NCBI GenBank assembly: GCA_019308985.1
Contig: JAFDHB010000095.1
Location: 1 to 26,182, forward strand
DNA: 26,182 nt
Direction: 5' to 3'
Source of the DNA: Deltaproteobacteria bacterium
GTDB lineage: Bacteria > Desulfobacterota > DSM-4660 > Desulfatiglandales > HGW-15
Shown here in pieces: positions 8,530 to 15,189 of the stretch. A model generated the notes under the pieces. The model was given only the letters and a program-made list of their open reading frames with translations, was not told where the DNA came from and did not search any database. The translations under genes and the position numbers were made by a program. Each line of letters begins with the position of its first letter. Position 1 is the stretch's first letter.

Positions 8530-8558
8530 TTGACAGCCAGCTTAGTTATCAATATCAT
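8530..8558 (+). promoter_or_regulatory. Predicted sigma70 promoter upstream of the DUF523-DUF1722 gene
   Basis: TTGACA at 8530-8535, a 17-base spacer and TATCAT at 8553-8558 form a near-consensus promoter. It would leave a leader of about 195 nt before ATG 8760. The 508-base gap 8252-8759 holds this promoter and the divergent AOR promoter. I found no convincing RNA gene or riboswitch in it, only an open frame of about 45 codons (from a TTG near 8605) with no recognisable features. Confidence 0.5.
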
Positions 8559-8759
8559 CCACTAAATCAAGAACAACCCAAAAAGTTCAATCTTTGAAAG
8601 AAAAGGCGACAAAGAGATTTTTCACACACATCAATGAAACAGAAGGGCAAGAGCTACGGAGGATGGCAGTCCACTCGCGCCGCCTTACAATCGGTGACCC
8701 ATCAATGAAATGCGAACCGGGTATCCCGTAAAGTTTAGGGATGGTAAGAGCCCAGGCCA

Positions 8760-9710
8760 ATGGAAAAGATAAGGGTTGGTATCAGTTCATGCCTCCTGGG
8801 CAACCGCGTCCGCTACGACGGCGCACATGCCCATGATGCCTATTTAACGAATACCTGGGGTCAATACATGGAATTCGTGCCTATTTGCCCGGAGGCCGAG
8901 GCCGGCCTGGGGGTACCGCGTGAGCCCATGTATCTCGTGGGTGATGGTGGTTCGCTTCGCCTTGTCACTGTCAAGACGGGTAAGGACATGACTCGAAAGG
9001 TCGAGGCCTGGGCAAGGAAAAGGGTGAGGGATCTGGAATTGCAAGACCTGTGGGGATTCATTTTCAAGAGCAACTCGCCCAGTTGCGGCATGGAGCGTGT
9101 GAAGGTATATACTGGAAAGAGTTCGGCTCCCCAAAAAAGGGGAGCGGGGCTCTTTGCCAGGATCTTCAGGGAACACTACCCCCTGGTCCCCTGCGAAGAG
9201 GAAACGGGGCTGCATGACCCTGGTTCGCGGGAAAACTTTATCGACCGAGTCTTTACTTTGCAAAGGTGGCGAAGATGCCTGGCGCAGGGAAAAGGGCTGA
9301 GTCGCCTGATGGGGTTCCATAACAGGCATAGATACCTGCTACTTTCCCACAGCCCGAAACATTACAGGAAAATGGAGGAACTCATAACAAGCGGCAGGGG
9401 AACCAAGGAGTTGCATGTCTATGCGCGTTACGGGGAGCTGCTGGTGAAGGCCCTTGCATTGAAGGCCGCCGTGAACAAGCATGCCAGGGTTCTTCAGCAC
9501 ATGGTGGGATTGTTGAAGAGACACATGAGCGAGGCCGAGAAAGAGGAGCTCCTCAATGTTATTAGATCTTACTCTGAAGGCCTGGTACCCCTGATTGTTC
9601 CCATCACCCTGCTGAATCATTACGTGGAGAAATATGACCAGCCTTATCTCAAGGAACAGGTCTATCTCAGGCCCCATCCCTTGGAGCTGAAGCTCAGGAA
9701 CCATGTTTAG
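8760..9710 (+). CDS. DUF523-DUF1722 fusion protein (YbgA/TudS-like)
   Basis: This 316-residue protein has two domains. Residues 1-150 are DUF523, with Cys11 (SSCLLG), Cys43 (CPE) and Cys109 (SPSCG); these three cysteines correspond to those that hold a [4Fe-4S] cluster in thiouracil desulfurase (TudS), the characterised member of the domain. Residues about 190-310 are DUF1722, a helical YbgA-type domain with the typical MGFHNRHRYLLLSHSP opening. The family is often annotated only as 'YbgA'. A desulfurase-type activity on thiolated bases is plausible, but the fused form may act on another substrate. ATG 8760 is the first start before the VGISSCLLG strand; its ribosome binding site is weak. Confidence 0.88.
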   Translation: MEKIRVGISSCLLGNRVRYDGAHAHDAYLTNTWGQYMEFVPICPEAEAGLGVPREPMYLVGDGGSLRLVTVKTGKDMTRKVEAWARKRVRDLELQDLWGFIFKSNSPSCGMERVKVYTGKSSAPQKRGAGLFARIFREHYPLVPCEEETGLHDPGSRENFIDRVFTLQRWRRCLAQGKGLSRLMGFHNRHRYLLLSHSPKHYRKMEELITSGRGTKELHVYARYGELLVKALALKAAVNKHARVLQHMVGLLKRHMSEAEKEELLNVIRSYSEGLVPLIVPITLLNHYVEKYDQPYLKEQVYLRPHPLELKLRNHV

Positions 9711-9789
9711 AAGGTTCTTCCCGGCCAGGATGTTGCGCCTTCGAGGCTTGGGGGCCGGGTAGCACGGTCCCGGTCTCCCAGGAGGGAAG

Positions 9790-9820
9790 GATGGGGAGGA
9801 AGAATTCAACCTCCCATCCC
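9790..9820 (+). terminator. Stem-loop after the DUF523-DUF1722 gene
   Basis: GATGGGGAGG at 9790-9799 pairs with CCTCCCATC at 9811-9819, with one bulged G and a loop of about 11 bases. The tail ATTTGATTT is only moderately T-rich. It lies between two convergent genes and could serve either. Confidence 0.4.
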
Positions 9821-9832
9821 CTGACATTTGAT

Positions 9833-10252
9833 TTACAATTTCGCGGAGAGGGCACCTACCATGTTCTTCATGTCTTTGGCATCACCTGTTGGGTGGAGCA
9901 TGATCATTATCATTGCCCAGTCGCCAAAGGGTGATTTATTCAAAGGGGCATTGTAAAACCCATTGCCTTCTGAATCAGTCTTGAAGGCGTGTGGAGCGGA
10001 TCCTGCTCCTGCCACGCTTTTCTTGGGAACCATGTTCACAAACCATACCGTGTAAACGCTGTTGGATTTGAGGCCCTTTGCCTCGATGGTGATACTCTGC
10101 CCACCGATGAAGGCCGTCCCCGTGGCGTTAGGATGAGGTTTGAGCGCCGTCAACGGAACCCTGGTAGCTTGCCCCGACGCCCAAGCGAGCGTCCCGAGTG
10201 CTATTACCATGAGAATGACCCCAACTACGAAAATTCGCCTACTTGTTTCCAT
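9833..10252 (-). CDS. Small exported protein of unknown function
   Basis: The 139-residue product starts with an N-terminal signal sequence (RRIF, then a long hydrophobic core, cleavage likely after AWA or ASG). The rest looks like a compact beta-sandwich: VPLTALKPHPNATGTA, ITIEAKGL, YTVWFVNMVPKK and WAMIMIMLHPTGDAKDMKNM. Several Met and His residues cluster near the C-terminus, which could bind a metal, but no known site is recognisable. I do not recognise a named family. I chose ATG 10252 because GGGAGGAA precedes it and the signal peptide begins there; the open frame continues to 10363 with a basic, non-signal-like extension. The gene is monocistronic. Confidence 0.75.
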   Translation of the reverse strand: METSRRIFVVGVILMVIALGTLAWASGQATRVPLTALKPHPNATGTAFIGGQSITIEAKGLKSNSVYTVWFVNMVPKKSVAGAGSAPHAFKTDSEGNGFYNAPLNKSPFGDWAMIMIMLHPTGDAKDMKNMVGALSAKL

Positions 10253-10481
10253 GACATTTTCCTCCCTTTTCATATATTTTGTTCTTCCATGCCTTTTAGT
10301 CGCATAGGTCTTTAAGTCCTTACACCAGCATTTACGATCTTTTTTCCGGCCTATGTTCCCCATGAGATCTCGGGCATGAGTTAGGACGATCCCAAAAAAT
10401 CTGTGGGAAATGCCTTAGATTTAAGCTTATAGGCCTTAAACCGTAATAATGTAGTATTTCTTGGGTATGAGAGATAATAAT

Positions 10482-10511
10482 TTATGGAAATTAATTAGAA
10501 TTTGTTATAAA
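10482..10511 (+). promoter_or_regulatory. AT-rich divergent intergenic region with a weak promoter candidate
   Basis: The gap 10253-10564 separates two divergent genes and is strongly AT-rich from 10435 to 10545, unlike its surroundings. TTATGG at 10482 and TATAAA at 10506, 18 bases apart, are a possible but weak promoter for the downstream frame. No RNA gene or terminator is visible here. Confidence 0.3.
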
Positions 10512-10564
10512 ATATTAAAAGTAAAATCATCTCATAATCTGATCATAGCAAGCCGGGAGCAAAA

Positions 10565-11047
10565 ATGAATTTCCTTTCGATTTTCGCCAACCTGAGAATA
10601 CAAGACTTGGTGGACATTATCTTTTTGACCGTGGTCGCATACCACCTTCACCTGTGGTTTCGTGGGAGAAAGGCCTTCAAGGCGCTTGTGGGTCTTCTTG
10701 TCCTGGGGATAGTTTTTACACTTGCCAGGACATGGGGTCTGTTTCTTACGACCTGGGTATTTCAGATACTTTGGCAGGTATTGATAATCCTCTTGATCAT
10801 TTTGTTCCAGTCGGAGATACGCCAGGTACTGGAACGTGTGAATCCTTTGAAAGCGATAGGGCTCAGGAAAGAAGCAATATCCGGGGGATGGATCGAGGGC
10901 CTTTCAAAGGGGATAATGGCCCTGGCAAGGTATGGAAGGAGGGTCTTCCCAATCACCAGGGATCAGATATTCCTGCCGAATGACAGGATCCAGATAGTGA
11001 GAATCGAACCAACCCAGATTTCATTCAAATTCAAAGAAGGCCCTTGA
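10565..11047 (+). pseudogene. cdaA-cdaR deletion remnant (diadenylate cyclase membrane part joined to a YbbR-like tail)
   Basis: The 160-residue frame starts like CdaA, the membrane diadenylate cyclase that makes c-di-AMP: residues 10-95 have the DLVDIIFLTVVAYHLHLWFRG opening, three hydrophobic segments and the FQSEIRQVLERV stretch. A short linker ending GIMALARYGR matches the first helix of the catalytic domain. Then the similarity changes: ITRDQIFLPNDRIQIVRIEP and ISFKFK resemble a repeat of CdaR/YbbR, the regulator normally encoded just downstream of cdaA. The catalytic DGA and RHR motifs are absent, so the protein cannot be a cyclase. The simplest reading is an internal deletion that joined the two genes in frame. 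The domain matches are from memory, and an assembly error is also possible. Confidence 0.6.
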
Positions 11048-11116
11048 GGTAGACACTGAGAGCCCCTGCCACCCCCTTGGAAGGGAAAGGGCGGGTAGAG
11101 GGTTTGAACGGAGATT

Positions 11117-11449
11117 CTACAGTTTGAAGAGTTCCGGTACCCTCTGCGCCATCAATATATCGCCGCTCACCCTCAAGGCACCACTCATGAAGGCCTCAAA
11201 TGGATCGATTTGCCTGTTGGCAATTCCCATCCAGGTCTCTTTTGACATGGAAAGGGTCACGGTGGGGTTTGGATGCCTTCCCTCACTGACAGTGCAGGTG
11301 GAGTCTTGTATAGTCACGCTCCAGTTTCCGCCTCCGGGGCCTGTTATGTCAAACTGAAAGACCGCTCTTAATCCCTGAGCTATTTGTCCATCGAATCTTC
11401 CAGGCATCTGATCAAAGAGGTCTTTGACATCTGTGTACCTCATTCTCAT
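11117..11449 (-). CDS. SCP2-like sterol/lipid-binding domain protein
   Basis: This 110-residue protein consists of a single SCP2-type domain, a small fold that binds lipids or acyl-CoA in a hydrophobic tunnel. It shows the usual order: LRAVFQFDITGPGGGNW (first strands), then HPNPTVTLSMSKETWMGIANRQIDPFEAFMSGALRVSGD, which is the most conserved part, and a short C-terminal helix. There is no signal peptide, so it is cytoplasmic. The start is ambiguous: GTG 11467, ATG 11449 and ATG 11443 are in frame. AAGGAGGGGAGG lies between the first and second, which favours 11449 or 11443. It stands alone, convergent with the cdaA remnant. The ligand is unknown. Confidence 0.8.
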   Translation of the reverse strand: MRMRYTDVKDLFDQMPGRFDGQIAQGLRAVFQFDITGPGGGNWSVTIQDSTCTVSEGRHPNPTVTLSMSKETWMGIANRQIDPFEAFMSGALRVSGDILMAQRVPELFKL

Positions 11450-11799
11450 CCTCCCCTCCTTTCTCACAAATCAAAACCCAACCCAGCTTCACAAAGAGAC
11501 TGATAGGGTCCCTGCTGACAACGAGATCCAGGACAGAGGGGTAACTTCCGGTAAAGCCTTTAGGGAAAAGGATACAACAGGAAAAGCATGTGGAGACATC
11601 CACGGCCGAATGTACCGGATTTTGCTGAGCCTATCAACAAAAAAAGATGTTTTCAACCTCGTACTTTTCATGTCTCTGCCATAGCTCGAAGCAGGAGGGA
11701 ATCAACCCGGGGCCGGCGCTTGACTTGCCGAGGAGAAAGCAAGCCCAGGTACAAGAAGGGCGGGAGATGGCCGGTAAATCGCGGGCGCCGAGATTTTTC

Positions 11800-11828
11800 T
11801 TGTCAATTCGGGATTTTTTCATTAATAA
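11800..11828 (+). promoter_or_regulatory. Predicted sigma70 promoter of the small Cys-rich gene
   Basis: TTGTCA at 11800-11805 and TAATAA at 11823-11828 are separated by 17 bases, and GGAGGT follows at 11842. The gap 11450-11853 otherwise shows no gene, RNA or repeat that I can support; the longer open frame running through it from 11647 lacks coding character before residue 70. Confidence 0.45.
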
Positions 11829-11853
11829 GCTTATGAGCTTCGGAGGTAATAAT

Positions 11854-12108
11854 ATGAAATGTTCGATCTGTGGGATGTCTATCACATCAATAGAGGAGGC
11901 CATGGAGAACTCGTGGGTCCCCTTTTTCTTGGAAGGAGAAGATGAACACGGACCCTGCTGTGACTCTTGTGCAGAACAACTCCTTTATGAAGGAACAGAC
12001 GGGATTCACAAGATCAGGAAGGAGTTTTGCGGGCGCATTGTCTACCTCGATGATGTGTTGAGCGAGTCCTTGGAGGACGATGTGGTGCTTGGGTTCATAC
12101 TGAATTAG
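11854..12108 (+). CDS. Small Cys-rich (zinc-ribbon-like) protein, unknown function
   Basis: The 84-residue product begins MKCSICGMSI and later has GPCCDSC, giving a CxxC...CCxxC arrangement that would suit one zinc ion. The remainder is acidic (EEAMEN, EGEDEHG, SESLEDD) and has no membrane segment. ATG 11854 is chosen because GGAGGT is placed six bases upstream and the Cys motif starts there. I do not recognise a named family. It lies upstream of thiD with a 57-base gap, on the same strand, and may be co-transcribed. Confidence 0.7.
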   Translation: MKCSICGMSITSIEEAMENSWVPFFLEGEDEHGPCCDSCAEQLLYEGTDGIHKIRKEFCGRIVYLDDVLSESLEDDVVLGFILN

Positions 12109-12165
12109 TTCGCCTCTACAGAGGACCTCTAGGGCTTAGGCTAACAGCAAATACACCTATCTTAG

Positions 12166-12975
12166 ATGCGAAAGTCCTACCATAGAGTACTCACCATAGC
12201 AGGTTCTGACAGTTCGGGCGGAGCAGGCATTCAGGCGGATCTCAAGACATTTTCGGCCCTGGGATGCTACGGAATCTCCGTCATCACAGCGCTCACAGCC
12301 CAAAGCACCAAGGGTGTATCCTCCATATATGCGATTCCCTCCGGCTTTATCAGGGAGCAGATGGATGCGGTCCTGGAGGATATGGGTGCAGATGCGATCA
12401 AGATAGGGATGCTCTATTCCAAGGAATCCGTGATCGCGGTATCCCAAGGACTGGAAAAGCACCATGGAAAGAATATCGTGCTGGATCCGCTCCTGGTGTC
12501 CCACGACGGAATGCGGCTCCTGGAAGAAGAAGCGGTACGGCATTTGAAAGATACGCTGATTCCGCTCTCCACCCTGGTTACACCCAATATACAAGAGGCC
12601 AGTTTTCTCCTGGGAAAGGAGATCAGCGGACTCGAAACAATGCATCAAGCGGCACGTGCCATTTGTTCCTGGGGTCCCGAGAGCGTGTTGATAAAGGGTG
12701 GACATCTGAGTGGCGGAACCAGCACCGACGTCCTGTATATGCGCCATGAAGGTCGTTTTGTGCTCCTTAAAAAAAGGCGGGTGAAAACCAAGAATGACCA
12801 TGGGACCGGATGCACCCTTTCATCGGCAATTGCCGCCTTTCTGGCGAAAGGCCTTTCTGTGGAGGAGTCTGTCAGATCCGCCAAGGAGTATCTCACGAAG
12901 GCCCTTGAGCATGGGGCTGGATACGAAATCGGGAAAGGGCGTGGTCCTCTCCATCATTTCTACAAGTTCTGGTAG
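12166..12975 (+). CDS. thiD: Hydroxymethylpyrimidine/phosphomethylpyrimidine kinase
   Basis: This 269-residue cytoplasmic kinase phosphorylates hydroxymethylpyrimidine twice to give HMP diphosphate for thiamine synthesis. The ribokinase-fold motifs are clear: TIAGSDSSGGAGIQADLKTF at 10-29 for the pyrimidine, VLDPLLVS mid-protein, and DHGTGCTLSSAIAAF at 211-225, which forms the phosphate anion hole with the Cys216 region. Size is normal. ATG 12166 has no good ribosome binding site, but it gives the standard N-terminus. No thiamine riboswitch precedes it and no other thiamine gene is nearby. A salvage role is possible but not shown. Confidence 0.94.
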   Translation: MRKSYHRVLTIAGSDSSGGAGIQADLKTFSALGCYGISVITALTAQSTKGVSSIYAIPSGFIREQMDAVLEDMGADAIKIGMLYSKESVIAVSQGLEKHHGKNIVLDPLLVSHDGMRLLEEEAVRHLKDTLIPLSTLVTPNIQEASFLLGKEISGLETMHQAARAICSWGPESVLIKGGHLSGGTSTDVLYMRHEGRFVLLKKRRVKTKNDHGTGCTLSSAIAAFLAKGLSVEESVRSAKEYLTKALEHGAGYEIGKGRGPLHHFYKFW

Positions 12976-13028
12976 TCACGATAGGTCAACCACTTTGAGC
13001 CAGTTGCCCAAAGCCTGATCGACGATGA

Positions 13029-13243
13029 TGGTCCATGGGAGTCTTTTCCCAAGGCTCAATCAGGTTTCTCCCAAGCGTTACCAACCACTGATCACTGAAT
13101 CGAAGGCCACAGCAGCCCCAAGAGATCATGTGCATCGGAGCCGACCTCTCTCGTGCCTATTGGGAGATCCATATGAGGATAATGGGGGCGTGAAAACGGC
13201 TCAGGACGAATATTGAGCCTTGGGAAAAGACTCCCATGGACCA
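13029..13243. repeat. 32-bp perfect inverted repeat flanking 151 bp
   Basis: Positions 13029-13060 are the exact reverse complement of 13212-13243; the match ends sharply on both sides. The 151-base spacer has no gene I can recognise. There is no clear direct duplication of the flanking bases. The arms are long enough to form a cruciform or a transcript hairpin, and could be the ends of a small non-autonomous element. The 783-base gap 12976-13758 contains this, the next two repeats, one short open frame and a promoter. Confidence 0.75.
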
Positions 13244-13273
13244 CAGCAGCAAATACAATGACGCTCTATCTTT

Positions 13274-13520
13274 TGATGGCTTCGTAAAAAGTCCAATTTC
13301 TGCGTTGCGCTTCATCCCTGCCCCGTTAAATGGGCATTTTCCGCATTGAATCAGAAACCTGGAACCGTCAGAGAACATCGTGCCTTCAATAGTTGTGAAT
13401 TCAGGGTTATTTAACGGGGTAAATGATTGCGGCGTACGCTAAGTACGCCTCATCACACGAGATTCGCGCGCTCCCGCTAAGCGGGATTTCGCAAGCTCAA
13501 CTTGAATACTTACTTGAAGC
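13274..13520. repeat. Interspersed palindromic repeat element
   Basis: The segment opens with GATGGCTTCGTAAAAAGTCC and closes with a degenerate reverse complement ending ACTTGAAGC. It contains compact hairpins GGCGTAC-GCTAA-GTACGCC (13431-13449) and CCCGC-TAA-GCGGG (13473-13485). The pattern, including CGTACGCTAAGTACGCC, resembles from memory a repeat found in many copies in Desulfobacterota genomes. Only one copy is present in this window, so the boundaries are approximate. Confidence 0.5.
13321..13419. repeat. Nested 99-bp segment with 11-bp perfect inverted ends
   Basis: CCCCGTTAAAT at 13321-13331 is exactly inverted as ATTTAACGGGG at 13409-13419. The segment lies inside the larger repeat and appears to interrupt it. 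No flanking duplication is visible, so an insertion is suspected but not proven. Confidence 0.4.
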
Positions 13521-13526
13521 GACGGC

Positions 13527-13676
13527 ATGATTGGGGCAACAGCCTGTATTAGGATGAAACAAATATCACCCAAAGTCCTTTCAAGGGATGCTCCCAAGAT
13601 GAGAATTGGCAACGGATTTGAAATCCAGTGGCCAAGGAATATTGTGCTGAGATTACAAGAAGTTACAGGGCGTTGA
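13527..13676 (+). other. Short open frame of unknown status
   Basis: A 49-residue frame runs from ATG 13527 to TGA 13676, right after the repeat. Its basic C-terminal part (MRIGNGFEIQWPRNIVLRL) might be a remnant of a DNA-binding or transposase protein, but I cannot place it. There is no ribosome binding site of note. It is listed so that the stretch is not left blank. Confidence 0.2.
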
Positions 13677-13698
13677 CAGCAAGGAGGAGAAAAAACGA

Positions 13699-13726
13699 TT
13701 GACATATTCCTCACGATGAATAATGT
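13699..13726 (+). promoter_or_regulatory. Promoter of the HesB-like selenoprotein gene
   Basis: A perfect TTGACA at 13699-13704 is followed by TAATGT at 13721-13726 with a 16-base spacer. An alternative -10, TATTAA, starts at 13726. The start of transcription would fall about 25 bases before ATG 13759. Confidence 0.5.
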
Positions 13727-13758
13727 ATTAAGACTTTATATTATTTTAGGAGGCAATA

Positions 13759-14076
13759 ATGCTGAAGGTCACTGAAAAAGCCAATGAGATGTTGAAAGAG
13801 TTCTTTAAGGACAAGGAAAAAACCACTCCCATAAGGATTTTTCTGGCCCAGGGAGGATGAGCCGGGCCCTCGTTGGGCATGGCTCTGGATGAGCCCAAAG
13901 AAGGTGATGAAATTATCCATGACAATGGATTTACGTATATTATTGATAAGAAACTCTGGGAACAAGCAAAGCCCATCCAGGTGGATTTCATAGATTCCGG
14001 TTTTGGAGGGGGCTTTTCCATTTCATCAAACCTCAATCTCGGTGGGGCAGGATGCAGCAGCTCCTGTAGTTGCTGA
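13759..14076 (+). CDS. HesB/IscA-like selenoprotein, Sec encoded by in-frame TGA
   Basis: Read from ATG 13759, with AGGAGG five bases upstream, the frame gives 105 residues if the TGA at 13858-13860 (codon 34) is read as selenocysteine. The surrounding peptide is FLAQGG-U-AGPSLGMALDEP, in which HesB/IscA relatives have a conserved cysteine at U. The frame continues without a break through DNGFTYIIDKKLWEQ and IDSGFGGGFSISSN and ends GGAGCSSSCSC, the second and third cysteine positions of the family. This matches the HesB-related selenoprotein group (TIGR01911 as I recall it). Such proteins are thought to bind or carry Fe-S clusters; the exact role is unknown. A SECIS-like hairpin follows the TGA. 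A chance nonsense mutation is unlikely, because both halves are well conserved and the TGA sits exactly at the key residue. The selA/B/C genes must be elsewhere. Confidence 0.9.
13881..13895 (+). promoter_or_regulatory. Bacterial SECIS-like hairpin
   Basis: GGCTC (13881-13885) pairs with GAGCC (13891-13895) around the five-base loop TGGAT. The loop starts 25 bases after the TGA and has a G at its second position, both as expected for SelB-dependent SECIS elements in bacterial coding regions. A competing hairpin, 13859-13885, uses the same GGCTC bases but puts its loop only 10 bases from the TGA, so I prefer the first. Confidence 0.65.
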
Positions 14077-14100
14077 CAAGACTGAAGGTCCAAGTATCGT

Positions 14101-14156
14101 TACCATCCCTTCTTTTGCAGCCAGGATGATTGCATGAGAAAGGATGGTATTTTTTT
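14101..14156 (+). terminator. Intrinsic terminator after the selenoprotein gene
   Basis: TACCATCC (14101-14108) pairs with GGATGGTA (14142-14149), followed by seven T residues (14150-14156). The loop is long (33 bases), but the perfect stem and T-run 25 bases after the stop codon make termination likely. It separates the gene from yggS. Confidence 0.6.
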
Positions 14157-14301
14157 GGCCTCACCCAAGTAGCACCACCCTACCCGATCTTCTGCCATGG
14201 CAGCTTCAAAGGCCTCTCAAAGGCCATGACCAAGATTGTCCCTTTACACCTGAAGTGAATTGAAGTATCTATGGAATCAAGCCTTTACCAGGGAGGTCCC
14301 G

Positions 14302-14955
14302 ATGATCAAGGAGAATGTGAGGAAGATCCTGGAAGAGCTCCCCGAAGGGGTGCATCTGGTAGGCGCGGCCAAGACCAGGACTCCGGAAGAGATTGCGGAG
14401 GCCATAGAGGCGGGGCTGAAGATCATAGGTGAAAACTATGTGCAGGAGGCCGAAAGGGCCTTCCAGGTTATAGGGGATAGGGCCAAGTGGCACATGATCG
14501 GCCATCTTCAGCGGAACAAAGTAAACAAGGCCGTGAGAATTTTTGATATGATTGAAACTGTAGACTCTGTGAAGCTGGCAAGAGAGATCGACAAGTGTTG
14601 CCGAAAGATAGGAAAGGTCATGCCGGTGCTTATAGAGATAAACAGCGGGGAAGAGTCTCAGAAGTCAGGGGTGATGCCCCGAGAGGCTATACCCTTGGTC
14701 CAGGAGATCGCCCCGCTGGAAAATATCAGGGTGATGGGACTCATGACCATGGGGCCATTCGCCGGGGACCCTGAGGAGGCAAGGCCCTATTTCGTCAAGA
14801 CGAGGGAGATCTTCGAGAAACTGAAGGATATGGACATCCCCAACACTGAAATGAAATATCTGTCTATGGGCATGTCCAACTCTTACAAGGTGGCCCTCGA
14901 AGAGCGGGCGAACATCGTGAGGATAGGTACAAAGATCTTTGGAGAGAGGAAATAG
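14302..14955 (+). CDS. yggS: YggS/PROSC-family pyridoxal phosphate homeostasis protein
   Basis: This 217-residue protein has the single-domain alanine racemase-like barrel of the PLP-binding YggS family, which buffers intracellular pyridoxal phosphate and has no known enzymatic activity. The PLP lysine is in LVGAAKTRTPEEI, the conserved GENYVQE and WHMIGHLQRNK segments follow, and the C-terminal phosphate site is SMGMSNSYKVALEE and IVRIGTKIFG. GGGAGG lies five bases before ATG 14302, which also matches family starts; the frame is open a little further upstream to 14260. The size is slightly short of the usual 225-235 residues. It is followed by a mobile element and is convergent with the tkt block. 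Confidence 0.92.
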   Translation: MIKENVRKILEELPEGVHLVGAAKTRTPEEIAEAIEAGLKIIGENYVQEAERAFQVIGDRAKWHMIGHLQRNKVNKAVRIFDMIETVDSVKLAREIDKCCRKIGKVMPVLIEINSGEESQKSGVMPREAIPLVQEIAPLENIRVMGLMTMGPFAGDPEEARPYFVKTREIFEKLKDMDIPNTEMKYLSMGMSNSYKVALEERANIVRIGTKIFGERK

Positions 14956-14990
14956 CCCTTCATGTGGTCTCCCATGAAATGATATTTTAA

Positions 14991-15172
14991 CCCCAATTGA
15001 GCGAAAATCGCTCAATTGGGCGTTACCTGTTATTCGTTATTCAACCCCTTATGATCGCGCCGTCCTCGTATCTCTAACAGGGGTGAGATATCTTTCAGGT
15101 ATGGGGCTTCCGAGACCTCTAACCAATAACGACTAACAAATAACGCCTGATCCAGTTTTGGCTCCATTAGGG
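14991..15172. mobile_element. MITE-like element, copy 1
   Basis: This 182-bp non-coding unit is repeated at 19241 in the same orientation at roughly 85% identity by eye. Its ends are imperfect inverted repeats (CCCCAATTGAGC and GCTCCATTAGGG, 10 of 12 matching). It is flanked by the direct repeat TTTAA on both sides (14986-14990 and 15173-15177), which reads as a 5-bp target duplication. Inside, the left end folds into a 12-bp hairpin, and CGTTACCTGTTATTCGTTATT pairs with a segment near the right end. There is no transposase. It lies between the convergent yggS and tkt and could also act as their terminator. Confidence 0.82.
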
Positions 15173-15189
15173 TTTAACAATCCCTCTTC

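Noticed and set aside
8605..8733. Open frame of about 45 codons in the leader of the DUF523-DUF1722 gene
   Set aside because: TTG start, no suitable ribosome binding site and no recognisable motif; likely chance.
11647..11853. 69-residue N-terminal extension of the small Cys-rich protein
   Set aside because: A promoter and GGAGGT lie just before ATG 11854, and the extension has no coding character.
13858..13860. TGA as a nonsense mutation that makes the HesB-like gene a pseudogene
   Set aside because: Both sides are well conserved, the TGA is exactly at the metal-ligand cysteine position, a SECIS-like hairpin follows, and Sec at this site is known in the family.
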